Source: Micrasema longulum (lineage: Eukaryota; Arthropoda; Insecta; Trichoptera; Brachycentridae). Taken from it: 64,000 bases of DNA. The stretch spans positions 62,001-126,000 of the forward strand of contig JAGVSM010003633.1 of the NCBI GenBank assembly GCA_022494885.1. The letters run 5' to 3'. The notes beneath the pieces were generated by a model. It ran no database searches. It was given only the letters and a program-made list of their open reading frames with translations, and was not told the DNA's origin. The translations under genes and the position numbers were made by a program. How positions within the stretch are numbered: the first letter of the stretch is position 1; every line of letters starts with the position of its first letter. Shown in pieces: positions 1-14,200 of the stretch.

Positions 1-617
1 GGTAATGAGATGGTAGATGAACTGGCGAAAGCGGCTGCGATAGACGGCTCGCGTCCTCTTGAGTATTGTGTGTGTGTTTCCGACATGTCCCCTCGAATTC
101 AGAACGAGGCAAAACGACAATGGAAGACCCAGTGGGAGTTTACCTCCAAATGTAAGGGAACTCTCTATAAAGATATCCAAGAGAGCATACCAAGCTCTCC
201 TTGGTTCCACACAAAAAAATTGTCTAAGAGATTAATCTCAAACATTAGTAGACTACGAATCGGCCACTATTGCACTAATAGCCACCTTTTCAAAATTAAT
301 ATTGTAGGAAGTCCATGGTGTGAATGTGGTTTGGACCATGAGACTCCAGACCATATATTCTTTGGCTGTCCAATAAGGGACAAACATAATATGTACTCCT
401 CCTTAAAAAAAATATCCTTACCCTATTAACATAGCATCACTCCTCTCCATCCTTGATCCTGAAATTATCCACCATATAGGAAGCTTCCTCTTAAAAAATA
501 TGATAAATTTTTAGTTTTTTTTATTTTTTTAAATGTTTTTTGATTTTTATCCCTATAAATAAATTTCACTCTTGGCAGAAATCATCCTTCTTAGGATGGA
601 AAAAAAAAAAAAAAAAA
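1..617 (+). mobile_element. 3' end of a non-LTR retrotransposon (RNase H/Cys-motif end and poly(A))
   Basis: The first 429 bases encode the end of a LINE ORF2: MVDELAKAAAIDGSRP followed later by RIGHYCTNSHLFKI and a Cys/His motif C-E-C-X-L-D-H-E-T-P-D-H-I-F-F-G-C. This matches the region after the RNase H domain in Jockey/I/R1-group elements. A short 3' UTR ends in an 18-A run at about 600-617. The reading frame enters from outside the window. Confidence 0.8.
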
Positions 618-2085
618 TCATATCGGTTTCTGCTTAAAAGATTACTTATTTCAGTGAAAATATACACAATTATTTATATCGGAGAACTTGTAATATCGTC
701 ATTATCGTAAAATGACACATGTGATTTTCTTCAATTTTACATGAGCTGTTTAATTTCTTTTTTGACACTTTATATAATAGATATAGATAAGTAGAAAAGT
801 ATATCCTTTGATACTTTTGGTATCCTATTTTTCCAAACCTGGAGTATAAAGTCTTTATCAAACCTTTTCAAGATCAAACTAAAGTAATTTTTCGCACATC
901 CGTCATTGTTCTACGATCACAACGATATGTGCCGTGTATGCGCAATTGAAGGCAGACGAAGTCTGACTTAACTGGACAATTACAAATATATTTTTATTCG
1001 GTGTTTTATACAGTTATTTATATATGTTTGTATATTCCTTTTCAATTTTGTTCAAAAATAAATAAAAGAATAATTATTATGTACATTGTTTTTATTATTT
1101 GCTCCTTCAGTTGCTTACATACAGATCTCTCATAAAAAATACAAAATATTGCTTCAAAATGTGAGGAAAATGATAAAATAAAACTATCAAAACACATGAA
1201 TGATCCTAACCTTAATATTATTGCGATAATATCCAAAGTATTTTTAATAATTTAACAACATAATAAAAAATTAATATCAAAATATTGCCTTGGAAACATT
1301 CATAAATAATTTAGATAAAATGAATCTACAGAAAGAGTATTAAAAAAGCAATATGGAAGCAGTCCTTTATAAATATGTAGTATATTGCCCATGGCTATCA
1401 ACATTTTAAAAACCTAAATAAATATATAAATTTTAATTGACTAACGAGTTTCACAAGCTTAGAACTATCTTTCATAAATACCACATATGCAGAATTTACA
1501 ATATTGCTAGTAAGTGCTTCCTGAGTACGGAAATAATATATTTTTATCTAATTTCCATATTTATTACATCAAGTAATAATACCTTATTTCATTGTATGTA
1601 ATTTTAAAATGGCGGTCATATTTCCAGTACAGCCGAAATCAATAAAAACCATCTGTTAATCAGCGTATAAAACTATCAGTGATTGTTTGTATAATAATCA
1701 TGTATTTTGTGTCATTCACAAATGCTTCATTACTGGGACAAGTCATGTACGGATAAACAATTGAACAACAAAAAAACAAGTTCCTGATTTTCACTAATTT
1801 CATTAAAAATGTAACAGTGCGTAAAACTGGACATATTTTGTTTTAAAAAAATGTTGCGGGACATTTTAAATTATTAACAAGCCTATCACTTTTTGCTTAT
1901 TGGGAGAGTATTATTGTTTTTTATCGATTGCTAATTTTCCATGTGTAAGAAAAAAGTAGTTTTACTACATCGTTCAAACTGACCCAAATTTTTTGAAACC
2001 ACACCCTACCTTCTATGTGGTTATTTTAAATTTTGTAAATACGACAACATAAAGCCAGCCCGAGTCTTTTGTATTTTTAATTCAT
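618..2085. other. Intergenic, AT-rich, no gene seen
   Basis: Downstream flank of Pdha exon B. I find no exon, tRNA or recognisable transposon here, only AT-rich sequence with short ORFs lacking family features. Confidence 0.5.
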
Positions 2086-2271
2086 TTACATGTTTTGAGG
2101 AGTGGATAGGTTTACGTGTTTGAGGGGAGCGTTGGGTACGGGGCTGCGGATATTTGGTTCGTAGCATTTAGAGTAAATATCAGCAGACAGTTCCGAGAGT
2201 GGGATCTCGGGATCAGTCTTGGAACGTTTGGTCGCCTCATCGACATCCTTCTTCACCTCGTGTTCCACGTC
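2086..2271 (-). CDS. Pdha: Alternative terminal exon B of Pdha (duplicate of exon A)
   Basis: A second copy of the last exon lies about 3.0 kb further downstream, has exactly the same length (186 nt with stop) and the same phase 0, and follows a TGCAG acceptor. It encodes 61 residues ending [10 protein letters not shown]. By hand alignment it matches exon A at 34 of 61 residues without gaps; differences cluster in the first 25 residues. It has no stop or frameshift and keeps the core ([20 protein letters not shown]), so it looks selected rather than decayed. ATTAAA follows the stop (2076-2081). Confidence 0.88.
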   Translation of the reverse strand, partial: DVEHEVKKDVDEATKRSKTDPEIPLSELSADIYSKCYEPNIRSPVPNAPLKHVNLSTPQNM

Positions 2272-5200
2272 CTGCAGAAAAAAAAAACATTAGTACGAAA
2301 CGAAGATAATGTTGTTTAATACCAACGTACCCATGCAATCGGGGGTCACTGGACAACTTGCAGTGTTAGCATGTTAGAGTGTAGTAACACTGAAATATAA
2401 TAAATAGATGCGTTACTCTCTTACTATCCCTATGTCATAATTTGCAAATCTTGCGTTTCCATCGGCAATTCGAAATAAAAAGATAGCAAATCACAATACA
2501 CACACAAGTGTAATAAACAGGTATACATTCTTAGTCCATATTTCTGTGTAATTCGTAACGTAACATTTGTAACGTGTCTATTTAATTATACGTCATTGAC
2601 ACAATGTTGTATTTTGTTAAACTAAAATAAGGCCGATACTTAGTCCCTAGTCATATAAAAAGAGGTGATTTAAGATCCAAGAAAAAAAATATGTTTAAAA
2701 AAATGGTTACAAACTGGCACCAAAAGAGTGAGTGTAATCACCATGCCTTTGTAAGAATCTTAATGAAATTCCAAAGTGGTGTACTATGGTACTATCATTA
2801 TCGTTTTGTATGTCAAAATTTTAATTAATCCCAAGTATCCCAAGTACTCTGAACAAAATTTTCGATAAATACAATTTGATTAAAAAAGTTGAATGTGACT
2901 CGGCTATATTTTAACTTAACAGAGGGATAATTAATACACATTTCATATGGTGACATCATCTCACTGTGGACTGGAATATTTTGTAGTAAATAACCCTGAA
3001 AACAGTAAGTGAATAACATGCAACATATAAATACAATTATTGAGCTTATCAATCTAGCGCACTAGTGATGACGATGGCTTACGTTAAGAGGTACAAAAAA
3101 GCACAAGACAAGTTATATTATTTTATAATGGCAAAATAAACACGCATTAAATGTCATTATGTACACAATGAACTACAAATTTACTGAAGTAATGAAGCAA
3201 ATTGGTTATATTAGAAAATATTAAACTAAATACGCACTAATTATGCAGTTTACACAAAGGGGGTGGAAAAATTAAAATCCTCATTCCACAGCCGGTGTGA
3301 ATTGCTCCTAATCCACGAGACAGTTTTACTATTGTATTTTGAAATTCAAATAAAACCTTAGAAGTTCAATGGTAAGCCAGACTGATTAATTACAGAACAG
3401 TAAATGCCGACAGAGAGCAACAATAACATTGAATGATATATAATTAGTATATATCTATACCAGAGCATTAATTTGTATTTTTCAGAATCTTAATACATTG
3501 GTTCTTTCATTATAAGGCTTACATTTCTTCAAATTCAATGGACATGATCATAAACTGGATGGGAAAATCGAAATGTCATTTCACCAAAGTCTGGATTTGC
3601 ATCCGTCTGCCTCTGAGGTACAGATATATACATATATAAATTGTGTTTATTTGACTGATACTTGTTATTGGATATATGAAATGTAATTCTAATTGATTCC
3701 ACCCCTTAGGAAGTTATCAGGATTTAAATTTATCACAACAAAGAGGGAAAACTGTTGAGTAATGTGTCAAGTGATCATTTAAACCAGCCAATGACAGGTC
3801 ACAAGCCCTGTATACAGGATGTACTTTAAACCCTGTCACATCCAAAACCACGATGATCAGTATCGACAAGAAGACATACTACCATATTTAAAAAAATATT
3901 TAATACAAAGATTTTTTTTTTTAAATAAAATATTTAAAAAAAACAAATGGTTGCTTACTTCTGCAGGGGAGAAGTGAGGTAAACGCGGCCGTGCGGTTAT
4001 TATTATTATTTTTTAAATTTTATTAGTTCAAAAAAATTATATTAATGTGCCAATATGTCCTCTTGATACTGATCTTTGTGGTTTCGGATGTGACAGGGTT
4101 TAATGAACATCTGTATATGGGTATTTATAGACATTTGCTTAGTCTTCCATATTATCTTTTTAAAAATGTTTTCCCTCACGGTAGTAATTTCCCTGAATTA
4201 TTTATTTATTCGAGAAATATTAATTTATATTTATTTAGTACAGAGACGCAGCTACAGTGACAACCAGGAATCACCCATGCCCGTGAACTACTAGTACTAA
4301 TACATTAATTACAGGCAAAGCTAATGGATATTTTATGAGCTAGTGAAAACTATTAAAATGTTAAACATAAACATAGTTTTGTTGCTCAACGGACTCTCTT
4401 TGAACAATATTAAGGGATTGTTAAAATCAAGATACCTACAATGATCATTTTCAATTGGAATTAAAAAGCGTATAATGTGCCGAGCAGCATAAGGCACCTG
4501 TCAGTATGTAAGGGATTATATAACATGGGGAACACACACTCAAACTACTTTATATACCTTGATCTTCCACGATGTATCAAGATGAAATGTATGCTAGAGT
4601 TATCGCTTTTCATTTTAAATCACTGATGTTAAAAGCCAATTCAACAAATTGAAAATACACTACAGAAAATATTGTCCCTTTTCAAGAAATCAATTGGGGT
4701 CTTTTTTTATCCCATTAATATGAGAGAAAAATGAAATATTAAAGTTTATAACATTCGAAGATACCGAAGCCTTTCAAATCTCCAGTTAAAGTTTTAACAA
4801 TTTGTTCACTATCAGAAGAAGGGAATCGAGTTGGGGTGGTGGGGTTTGAACATCGGACCTCTGATCCGTGAGACCACAATCCTAGCCACGGGGCCACAAC
4901 CCGATCGGTTTTAGAAACCTTCGTAAACAACTGCGATGAAAGCCAAAAAAAGGTATTGTCGCAATTGATAATATTAAAATAAAAAGCACCGCTAGATAAA
5001 TATTTGATTAATTTTCTTGAATCGGGACAGTATCAATATTAATAAAATTTGGAAAAGCACTGATTTAACGAGTCGATAGATTGTTAGCCGAATAGGTAAA
5101 ATTTTAAAAATCAACCGCAGAACTTGTAGATTTGATTAAAAAGACTTTGCGATTAATTAAATATTCAAGAAAATATATTTTTCAAAAATGAGTATATTTT

Positions 5201-8200
5201 ACATAATTCATAACAAATTATTATTGAATTCAATTTTGTACGAATATGATTATTATATTTAATAATTGTGATGCATTTTTTCTGTTCGATTACATGTTTC
5301 GCGGAGTGGAGAGATTGATGTGTTTGAGAGGATTATTGGGAAGAGTATTGCGAATGTCCGGCTCGAGACAGTTAGAGTAAACGTCGGCCGTTAGTTCGTT
5401 AAAGCCGATCTCCTTATCGAGTTTGACGGCCTTTCCGGCCTCGTCGACAGTGGACTTGGCATCCGCGTCGATCTTCTGCAAAATAAAAACACACATTGGC
5501 CGTCCAATCTCTGAAAGTTATTTCCATATTCCAGAGAGACGCACACACTGCGTGGCCCGTAGCTGAATCCGAGTCTTAATTGATTCAGAATACAGACACA
5601 TTTATTTACGAATTATAATTACGAACATTTTATAAATAAAAAATATTATAGTAAAACCGCCTTTTTACGTTTTTCAAGGGAGCAAGAAAAAAAAGTGTAA
5701 AATTGAGGAAAACGCAAAAGTGAGGAAATGAAAAATGTATGGAAGAAAATGGATTTACATAAAAATATTTTTTTAATTTAATTTAACAGTACATTAAACT
5801 TATATGTGTAACTAAAAAAAAACGAAAATAAAATTTAGAATTTGCACAAAATACATTTTTCCCCTAAATGTTGGGAAATTTTATTTACATGGTATCACTT
5901 TTTTATCTATGGCATCACTAAAAACAACTGTCATATAGATAGCGGAAAAACTGTTTAACTTTTTGACAACTTTTAATACCATCTTTTTTATAACTTTCAA
6001 TATTGCTATTGTTACATTTTTAAACTATAAAGTTAATGCATAAGCATCGCAATTTATAAAGTTAATGCATAAGCATCGCAATTTATTGATATGAAGATAT
6101 TTATTGTTCCTAAACATTTGTCAATCGTGTGTCATGTTTTGTAACATGTCAATATGTCGTTTTTGTTAAAATGAAAACTAACCTTATAGACTATAAGACA
6201 CTTAACCGAAAATATCAATTATACTGCACCTGCTTTGAATTTAGTTTAAGTCAATAATTTACTCTTTTTTAGTTGTTTACCTGCTTTATTCTTCATTCGT
6301 ATGGCACACGCGGTAACCCGCGGGCCACTGCGCCGTTTTTACGACATAATTTTGGCTTTTTTGACACATCAAATGAATTCCGAAAAATTTAAAATGTAAA
6401 ATTATGAATCTTCTCTATTTCCTAGAGAGTGGTTAATTTGGGTTATAAATTTTTTCCATGTGACTAATTTTTGCTTCATATATGGCCACACTGATGATTA
6501 AACGTCGAAAAATATGAACACGTGAAATCAAACATGGTGATTTTCATTTAGAACATTATTGCGACCTTAAGCACTACCCAAAACACATAAATAGGTTGAA
6601 TTGACCAAAACTGTATTAGTTTTATTTCAGTTTTTGAAGCAGTTTTATACACCATTTGACGTTTAATCATCAGTGTGGCCATTATTTCACCGCATTAAAA
6701 AAAAAATCTTCAAATTAATCACTTTTTAGTGAAAATACCACCCACAGGGTGATGAATAATGTAAAAAAAAAAAACATTAATTGGAGGAAATATTTGTATG
6801 ACAATGTGTGAAGAAAAATAGGACCTGATCATTTCGGAGTAAAAAGCGTTAAACTAAAAATTGAGAAATGTAAAAACGAGGTTTTACTGTATGTCTATTC
6901 TACCCTACAAAGCACAAAATCTATTTTATAACACAAGTCTATAGTTCTCCTAGTAGCTTTAAATACAGATTCCTTTCTGCGCAGTCTTGTTTGTAAACTG
7001 TTTACTACTTACAGTAAATTTTACTTGAAGCCTGTTTCTCCTACAGTAAAAATAACTACTACATAACTAAAATTGAACTAACTGAACTATTCTGAAAGAT
7101 AATTACTTTATAAACAATCTACATAAATACAGATCAAATAGACATTATTGTGGATATTTCTAAGATATTTTCTATAAAAATATTAACCCAAAATGAACAT
7201 TCCTTAAGCGTGTCAGAGTGTAACCCGGATTTTTAAATACCTAGGCTCGGAAGGTGAGGATTAACTTACCCGTTACTAACTTAGGGACCCGTCACAATAC
7301 ATACACAGGTCGTAGTGACATCAGGAGTTAATTTAGCACTGCTCCTCATTTTTAATAATAATAGTGTAAATATGCTCATCACTAGAAGTCCTATCCTCCC
7401 TAATTACACCTCGACCCCAAGAAAACTTCCTCTCCAGCAGAGTGGTTTCAGACTAGAATAACTTACCAAACATGGGGTTATCCAATAAACTCGGAGCTAA
7501 AAATAAGAGCTGGGAGCCTCCTATCCAGAGTTTGCGACATACTAAGGGACCACAATACATCTCAAATTTTTGCTTTTAACCCAACAGTATATTCTCTTTG
7601 AATAGAAACAAACCATTAAGCATTTTCCCTTTAGGGGTGGGCAGAGGCGATAGAATGCCATGTCACTCTGTCTTTGCATGCATACAGACTTCGCTTCCTC
7701 TACATTCATACATGTTATCATGAATCCCTTTAAATAGTTTCAGAACAAATGCAGATATCGATTCTCCGATCCCCAAATTCCACTGTCCTGCGAACAAACA
7801 CACTAAGTAAATTGATTTATTTAGCTCGGCTTTGGTGCGCTTTCAAAATGGTCACCATTAGAAGTATTTAGTCATAAAAGTATCTCATAATTTTGTATCC
7901 TTAAACTGTAATTTAAGAGAAAGAGAGAATCACGCTTTTCCAACAGGAGTAGGCAGAAAGGAGAAACGTCTCACAGCTCTGTCTTCTCATACGGACTTCA
8001 GATTTTTTACATTAATACATCTTCTCATGATTATCCCCACATTTTCCATTGTCCATCTAAGGTATATAAACCTAACTAAACACACATTATACCTTTATTT
8101 TCTCTAAATAAATACTGAACGCTTTGTGTGTTGACTGGCGATACCTTGATTTGGTCGGATGTGGCGAGCCCGGCGTTGAGGATCTTCTCCTTGAAGTGGC

Positions 8201-11200
8201 TGATGGCGTCCCTGGTCTGGCGCACCTCCTGGATCTCCTCCCTGCTGCGGTAGCTGGTCCCCGGGTCGGACATGGAGTGCCCGGAGTATCGGTAGGTGGC
8301 CATCTCCATCACAATGGGGCCTGCGACACAACAAACACCGACATGTTATTCACCGACCTTTCCTTTATAACCGAAGACTAACGAGCTAAGCCAAACATTC
8401 GTGAAAAAAAAATCTTGTTGCGTATTTGGTGGGATCAGCTCGGTGTCGTGTATTATGAGTTGATCAAACCGAACGAAACCATTACTGGAGCTGTCTACCG
8501 AACGTAATCGATTATATTGAGTCGAGCACTCGAGGAAAAGAGCGCCCACTACTACTTCAAACACGACAAAGTTGTTCTCCTGCGTGATAATGCTCATCCA
8601 CATGTTGCGGCACTGGTCAGAACCTATTTGGAAACACACAATTGGGAAGTTTTACCCCACTCGCCGCATCCACCAGACATCGCCCCTTCGGAATACTAAT
8701 AGTTCCGATCGATGGCACACGGCCTGGCTGAGCAGCACTTCGCATCATATGAAGATACCAAACATTGGGTCAATTTGCGAATAGCCTCAAAAGATGAAGC
8801 ATCGCACGCAGTATCCGAATGCTGGCAGAAAGATGAGAAAAAGTAGTGGCAAGCGATGGACAATACTTGGAATAAAACATAAGGCTCCGTTCTTTCACAA
8901 TAATGGCCCAATTTTTTTTATAAAAAAGAGAGGAAACTTATTTGTAGACCTAATATATACTTCACTCGAGGTGATGTAAATAACTATTTGTTACAAATCA
9001 ATTTAGATATGGCAAAACTCTAGTCAATTCTAGTTATCTCTGTATCGAAATGATCTGATGCATGCGCTGTAATTTCCTCAGATTTACAAACTTAAACACT
9101 AGATGGCGCTTAGCTGTCAAAATTTTATTCGAGTTCTGTGACAAAACAAAATGTACTTATTTCGCTTTTGTATTTACAAAAGTCACACTTCAAGGCCTCG
9201 TGATGTAATGGTCAGCGCATTTGGGGCTGGGGATAGGCTGGAGGTTGGGCTTTTCTAGAGACCAATATACATTTAATGAGTTAGAAAGTAGCTTAAATAT
9301 ATCTTCTCTTCAAGACCGTCGAAATAAATCCGATCTTCTAGTCCTATTTAAAATAGTCAACTCACTCTTTGATGTGCCTTAACTACTGAGCTCAATAAAA
9401 TTAAATATCCCAACTAGAAACCTCAGACAAAACTTACTCTTTCATACTAATAACCATAGAACTGTCTTTCTACTTTCCTTTAAAATAATTTTCTATGCAT
9501 AAATGTGTCCATAAAAATGCCTAGTGAGCGTATATATAAATAAATTAGGTACGGAAAGGGAATGATGATGATGATTTACAAAAGTAGCCAAAACGATTTA
9601 AAATTGAAATAAATCGCAATATGAACAAAAAGTGCTCGCTCGAATAATTTTTTTGTCCCTTCCAGCGTATCGACATATGTACATACCGATGTACTTACCC
9701 AAAACTCGAGTATTTTTGTAATCGCTCGGAAGAATTTATCTTCAACTATATCGTCATAGTGAAGGTGCAGCATTTTGATTGTAATTGGCTTCGGATTGTA
9801 ATTGCCCTCAGCAATGTTCTTACGGAGAGGTCAGCGAGCAAGTTACGCATATTTACCTTTCCCAGTGGTGCAATGCTCGATGGCGAAGCGCGTGGCTTCC
9901 TTGCAGGCGAGCACGTCCATACCGTCCACCCAGATACCGGGAACGTAGTCTCCGCGAGTGTAGTACGCTGTGCTGGCCGACGCTCGCTCCGCGCTGGTTC
10001 CCATACCTATAAACAAAAAGAAAAAAATAATGAGAGACTAGAGAGAGCGCTAAAACGTCAAGTTACATTAAGCGAAAGACGATATATTTTGAAATACAGG
10101 TATTGAAAAACAAAAATTAAATACATTTTCAATATTCACTGTTTGATATTTTTTTTCCAAATGAATTTAAAAAGTAATTTATTTTGGATCTAAATTTGTT
10201 GCACACAAAAGTCAAGAGATGGAAGAGTTAAAGAAATGTGGATGTTTAAACCAGGCAGAATGGTGAATGTTACAGAGCGTAAAGTGGCCACTTAAACCAG
10301 CCAATTTATTTATTTATTTATTTACGGACAAAGTCCAATGACAGGTCATAAGCCCTGTAAATGCCTAGACTTCCATATTCCCTTCTCGAAAATGTTTTCC
10401 CTCTCTGTTGCAACAAATTTAGATCTGTAGGAAGGAAATCCATCCTGTCTGCGAACATACTCAAAACATTTTAAATTTATTTTATTTTATTAATTTTTCA
10501 TAAGAGTGATATGGCATTCTATCCTCTCTGTCTACCCCTACGGTAAAACGGCGTGATAGTTTGTTTTGTCTGTTTTTTTTTATCACTTGGTAGATGAAAA
10601 TACTAGGGACTCAAACATAAGTGTTTGTAAAATTTACTTGGGATTTCTCCTCTAACGTAAATAAATACATAATGATAAATACTTGGTGTTATTTCGGTTG
10701 CTTGCAGATTAAATGTGTAAACATGAATTCATTTTAAAGTTGGGAGATCGTAAACAGCATCTTACAATATGATAACAATTTTCTCAGAAGAAAATATACA
10801 GATTGAGCTTTAAAAATACGGTGACAATAAATACATATTATTAGACACAAAACAATTGTGGGTTATTTTGGCAGTCATAAAATGAAAAACTAATGAAATG
10901 AATTTCGTATACATAAACACACTTTGTTCGGTAACCAATACAGTGCCCAAAAGTAACAAATAAATAAAAAAAAACACTTAACTTCCTCATTAGTTATAAA
11001 ATAACACCTTCGTTCGCTCTCAAAATCAACGTAAACGCTCATCCACTCGTGTCTTCAATTGTAAAACTTGTTTTGTAGAGAATCTCATTTTATCACACAT
11101 TATAGTTCCCATTTGTATGTATAACCGTAAAGAGCAGATTTAATGACTATAATTATCTTTGTACGTACTATTACATATACATACATAATACTTTGGGTTG

Positions 11201-14200
11201 TATCCATAGAATTAAGAATAGTCCAGAATCATATTTGAATACATCGGACTGTGTCCAATAATTCACCCACTATGCCTCACTTTCGCCGCGCGCATTCGTG
11301 ATGCCGCCGCGTAATATTGCACGATAAAAAAATATAATTATAACACAAATGTTAGGTAAAAAAAAGCAATCTGTTAATTTCTCTGCACACGGAAATATTG
11401 ATTGACACAACAGAGTAGATAAGTAAAGGGTCATTTAATAAGATTAATTGAATTAATGAACTTTAAACTTAAAATATAAAACAAATTTTATTTGACATAA
11501 AACGGGTATTTTTATATGATGTTAAATAATATTTGATGTTTCAAAAATAATGTCGGTCAAATGTTCACCACAGAGTTGTTAAATAAAAAGTTCAATTTTC
11601 ATTAGTTCTCTTATTAGATGAGCAAAGTAGGGTAAACAAATTTACTACCCTGGCAACACTAACGAAATGTTCATTTTGTTTCTTCGACAATCTGACAGAT
11701 GGAAAAATAATTACATTTTCAAGTAATGCATTTGTTACATACAAACTCATTTGCTAATTACACATGAAATGTGATTGCATCCTGTTTCTTTAAGATCCTA
11801 GCAGTATTTCTACACTTTAAAAGGACACGACATAGTTGAATTCAAATCAGGAGTTGCGTACTGAGTGACGCGTTCAAAGAAACTAACGGGTCAAAACGTA
11901 AACCTACTCATTTATGAGTAGTTTAGTCGCCTTCTGTTTGATGTGCGTATGCGGTTTCTGGACTATTCTTAATTCTATGGTTGTATCTGAAGAAACTATA
12001 CTATTACATATACATAATGAATTCAGCCACGGGTCGGTTATTAAGCACAGAATGCAAAGTGCACAGTATAAAAACAATAACAACATAAGTATGTCAGGTG
12101 CGATGGGTTTGGATTGGAGCCAACACGAAAAAAGATTATAAAAGTATTTCAGATGAAAATGGGATTATTGTTGGGAGAATTCTTAAAACACATTAATGTT
12201 CAATTCTGGCACCAAAAAGTAAATATTTTGTTGAATTTGTTATTTAAACATTATTTTATAAAAACGTATCAAAAGTGCAACAACGCTATACACTAAATTT
12301 AACTTATTTTGTTGGTTACAGAATAAAAAAAAGGTATATATAGTCTTTTTCTTATGATGACACTCCAAGGTGAAGGTTGGTTTTCATCATGGCCATTTTT
12401 ACTTTGTCCGCAGCCGCTCCAAATAAGGATTTGGAGCAACAGCGGAACAGCTCTCTTTAAGCCGAGAGTTATGTCGTCTTCCTGCAGTCCATTTTCCTTC
12501 GCAATATGATATGCACTATTTTCTATTATTTATACTTTAAAGTATTCCCGCTTTCTTTTCTTAAATCACAACTGGAATATGCGTCGTCAGTCTGGAGCCC
12601 TTTGTACAGCTGCAATTCTTTTAACTTGGAAAGAGTTCAGCGGATGTTTTTACGCAACATACAGTTCAAAAAGGGTAAACCGAAAAATGAAATTTTGCTA
12701 CCAAACTTTGATGTCCGAGTTGAGGTTCCACCAGAAGGACAATTGCTGACCTCACTCTAATGTGTGATATCACAAAGTGATATGCACCATAATAGATTGC
12801 CCAAAATTACTATCCCTGATAAACTTTCGGGTGCCCACAAGGACCACCAGACTCCGACACGTGTTCCAGTGTGAGTACAACAGGACAAACTTCACCCACC
12901 ATTCTCCCCTCCCCCGGTGAGCATTCACAGAGCTGCTAATAATTATGCTGAGCTGTTGGACTTCTGGCAAGCTCCACACCACTCCTGCTGCTATCAAATT
13001 AGCTATCCCATCTTCACTTTATTTCCTTTTTCTTTTCTTTTTTTTTAGAATGAATTACATGTTAAGTGTAATAGTAATGATTTAATTTTTGTTATTTTCT
13101 GTAATATTTTATGTACTTTTAACTGTATATTGTAAGCGCCCTCTGGGCGTTTACTAAATAAATAAATGTATTTTTTATCTCTCAAATGTTGCTTATTTAG
13201 AATTTGGTTTTGGCTACTAACATCATGTGTCCTGTTAGCGCGTCAGTTTCATATTTTTGTGCAACTCTACTATGGTGAGAAAGCATTTTGGTGTAATTAG
13301 CGTCCTGACGGAGAGACAAGTACGTCAGTAGTTATATACAATTATTTACTAACATTTAATATTGTTTATTTTGTTATTCAAAAAACCCAAATGGTCATTG
13401 AATCGGGTTGTGGCCTGTGACTAGTGTCTCAGACTCACGGACCACAGGTATGAGGTTCGAATTCCACTCTACCCCAACTTGATCCCATTTTCTAATAGTG
13501 AGTTATTTACAACTCGTTGAAAATAGCCCTCAAAATAAAATATTTGGGTAAATCATGTAAATATAAATATATTTTTTTAATACACTTTTAAAAAAAAACA
13601 CCCCTAATAGTAACACTCAAAAGTCCACAAATGGTAAAAAATTAAATTTTGGAATTTTCATTTAGGACTAATTTAACTAAATAATCTATATGTGTGTAAA
13701 ACTTGTATACTCGTACAGTATTGCATAATTTTAAAAAAAAACTTCACTACAATTCGCTACTGGAGTAAATACTGTTTTTACTCTCCCCTGAACAAAAGTA
13801 AACTTGGGATCTACGAGTTTTGCAAGTTAGGCTGACGATATTTGTATTAAAAATTGAATTGAAATTAATTCAATTAAAATCATGTAGACTTACCATAGCC
13901 ATTGTTTTCACAGACAAAGATGCACGGGATACTGAGGAGTTTGGCTATATTATACACCTCGAATATCTGTCCCTGGTTTGCAGCGCCATCTCCGTACAGA
14001 GCCAAGCAAACTCCACCCGTGTTGTTATACATGGATTCGAAGGCTATTCCGACTCCCAGAGGAACCTGAAAATGTAAACAATAAATAGATAAGCGATGTT
14101 CTGTCACCAGATTTGTTTGCATTTTGCATAGTTTGCAATGGTGTATCACAGGGAATGAATTTTGGGCCACTGATAATTTAATTTTTCATGCACCGCTTGT

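Larger units (their letters stand above)
5649..6889. mobile_element. Non-autonomous pogo/Tigger-like DNA element, 1241 bp
   Basis: The two ends are inverted: left TAGTAAAACCGCCTTTTTAC, right (reverse complement) CAGTAAAACCTCGTTTTTAC. Both are flanked by TA (5647-5648 and 6890-6891), the target duplication typical of Tc1/mariner-pogo elements. No transposase ORF is present. A second small element is nested inside. It lies in the Pdha intron after the exon ending at 8145. Confidence 0.72.

Noticed and set aside
8124..8381. Plus-strand ORF over a GC-rich block
   Set aside because: Antisense shadow of a Pdha exon; the minus-strand frame has strong family motifs.
13401..13480. tRNA gene candidate from A- and B-box matches
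   Set aside because: No complete cloverleaf could be folded by eye, and the same head is attached to a conserved non-tRNA tail in eight places, so it is a SINE. The same applies to families B, C and D.
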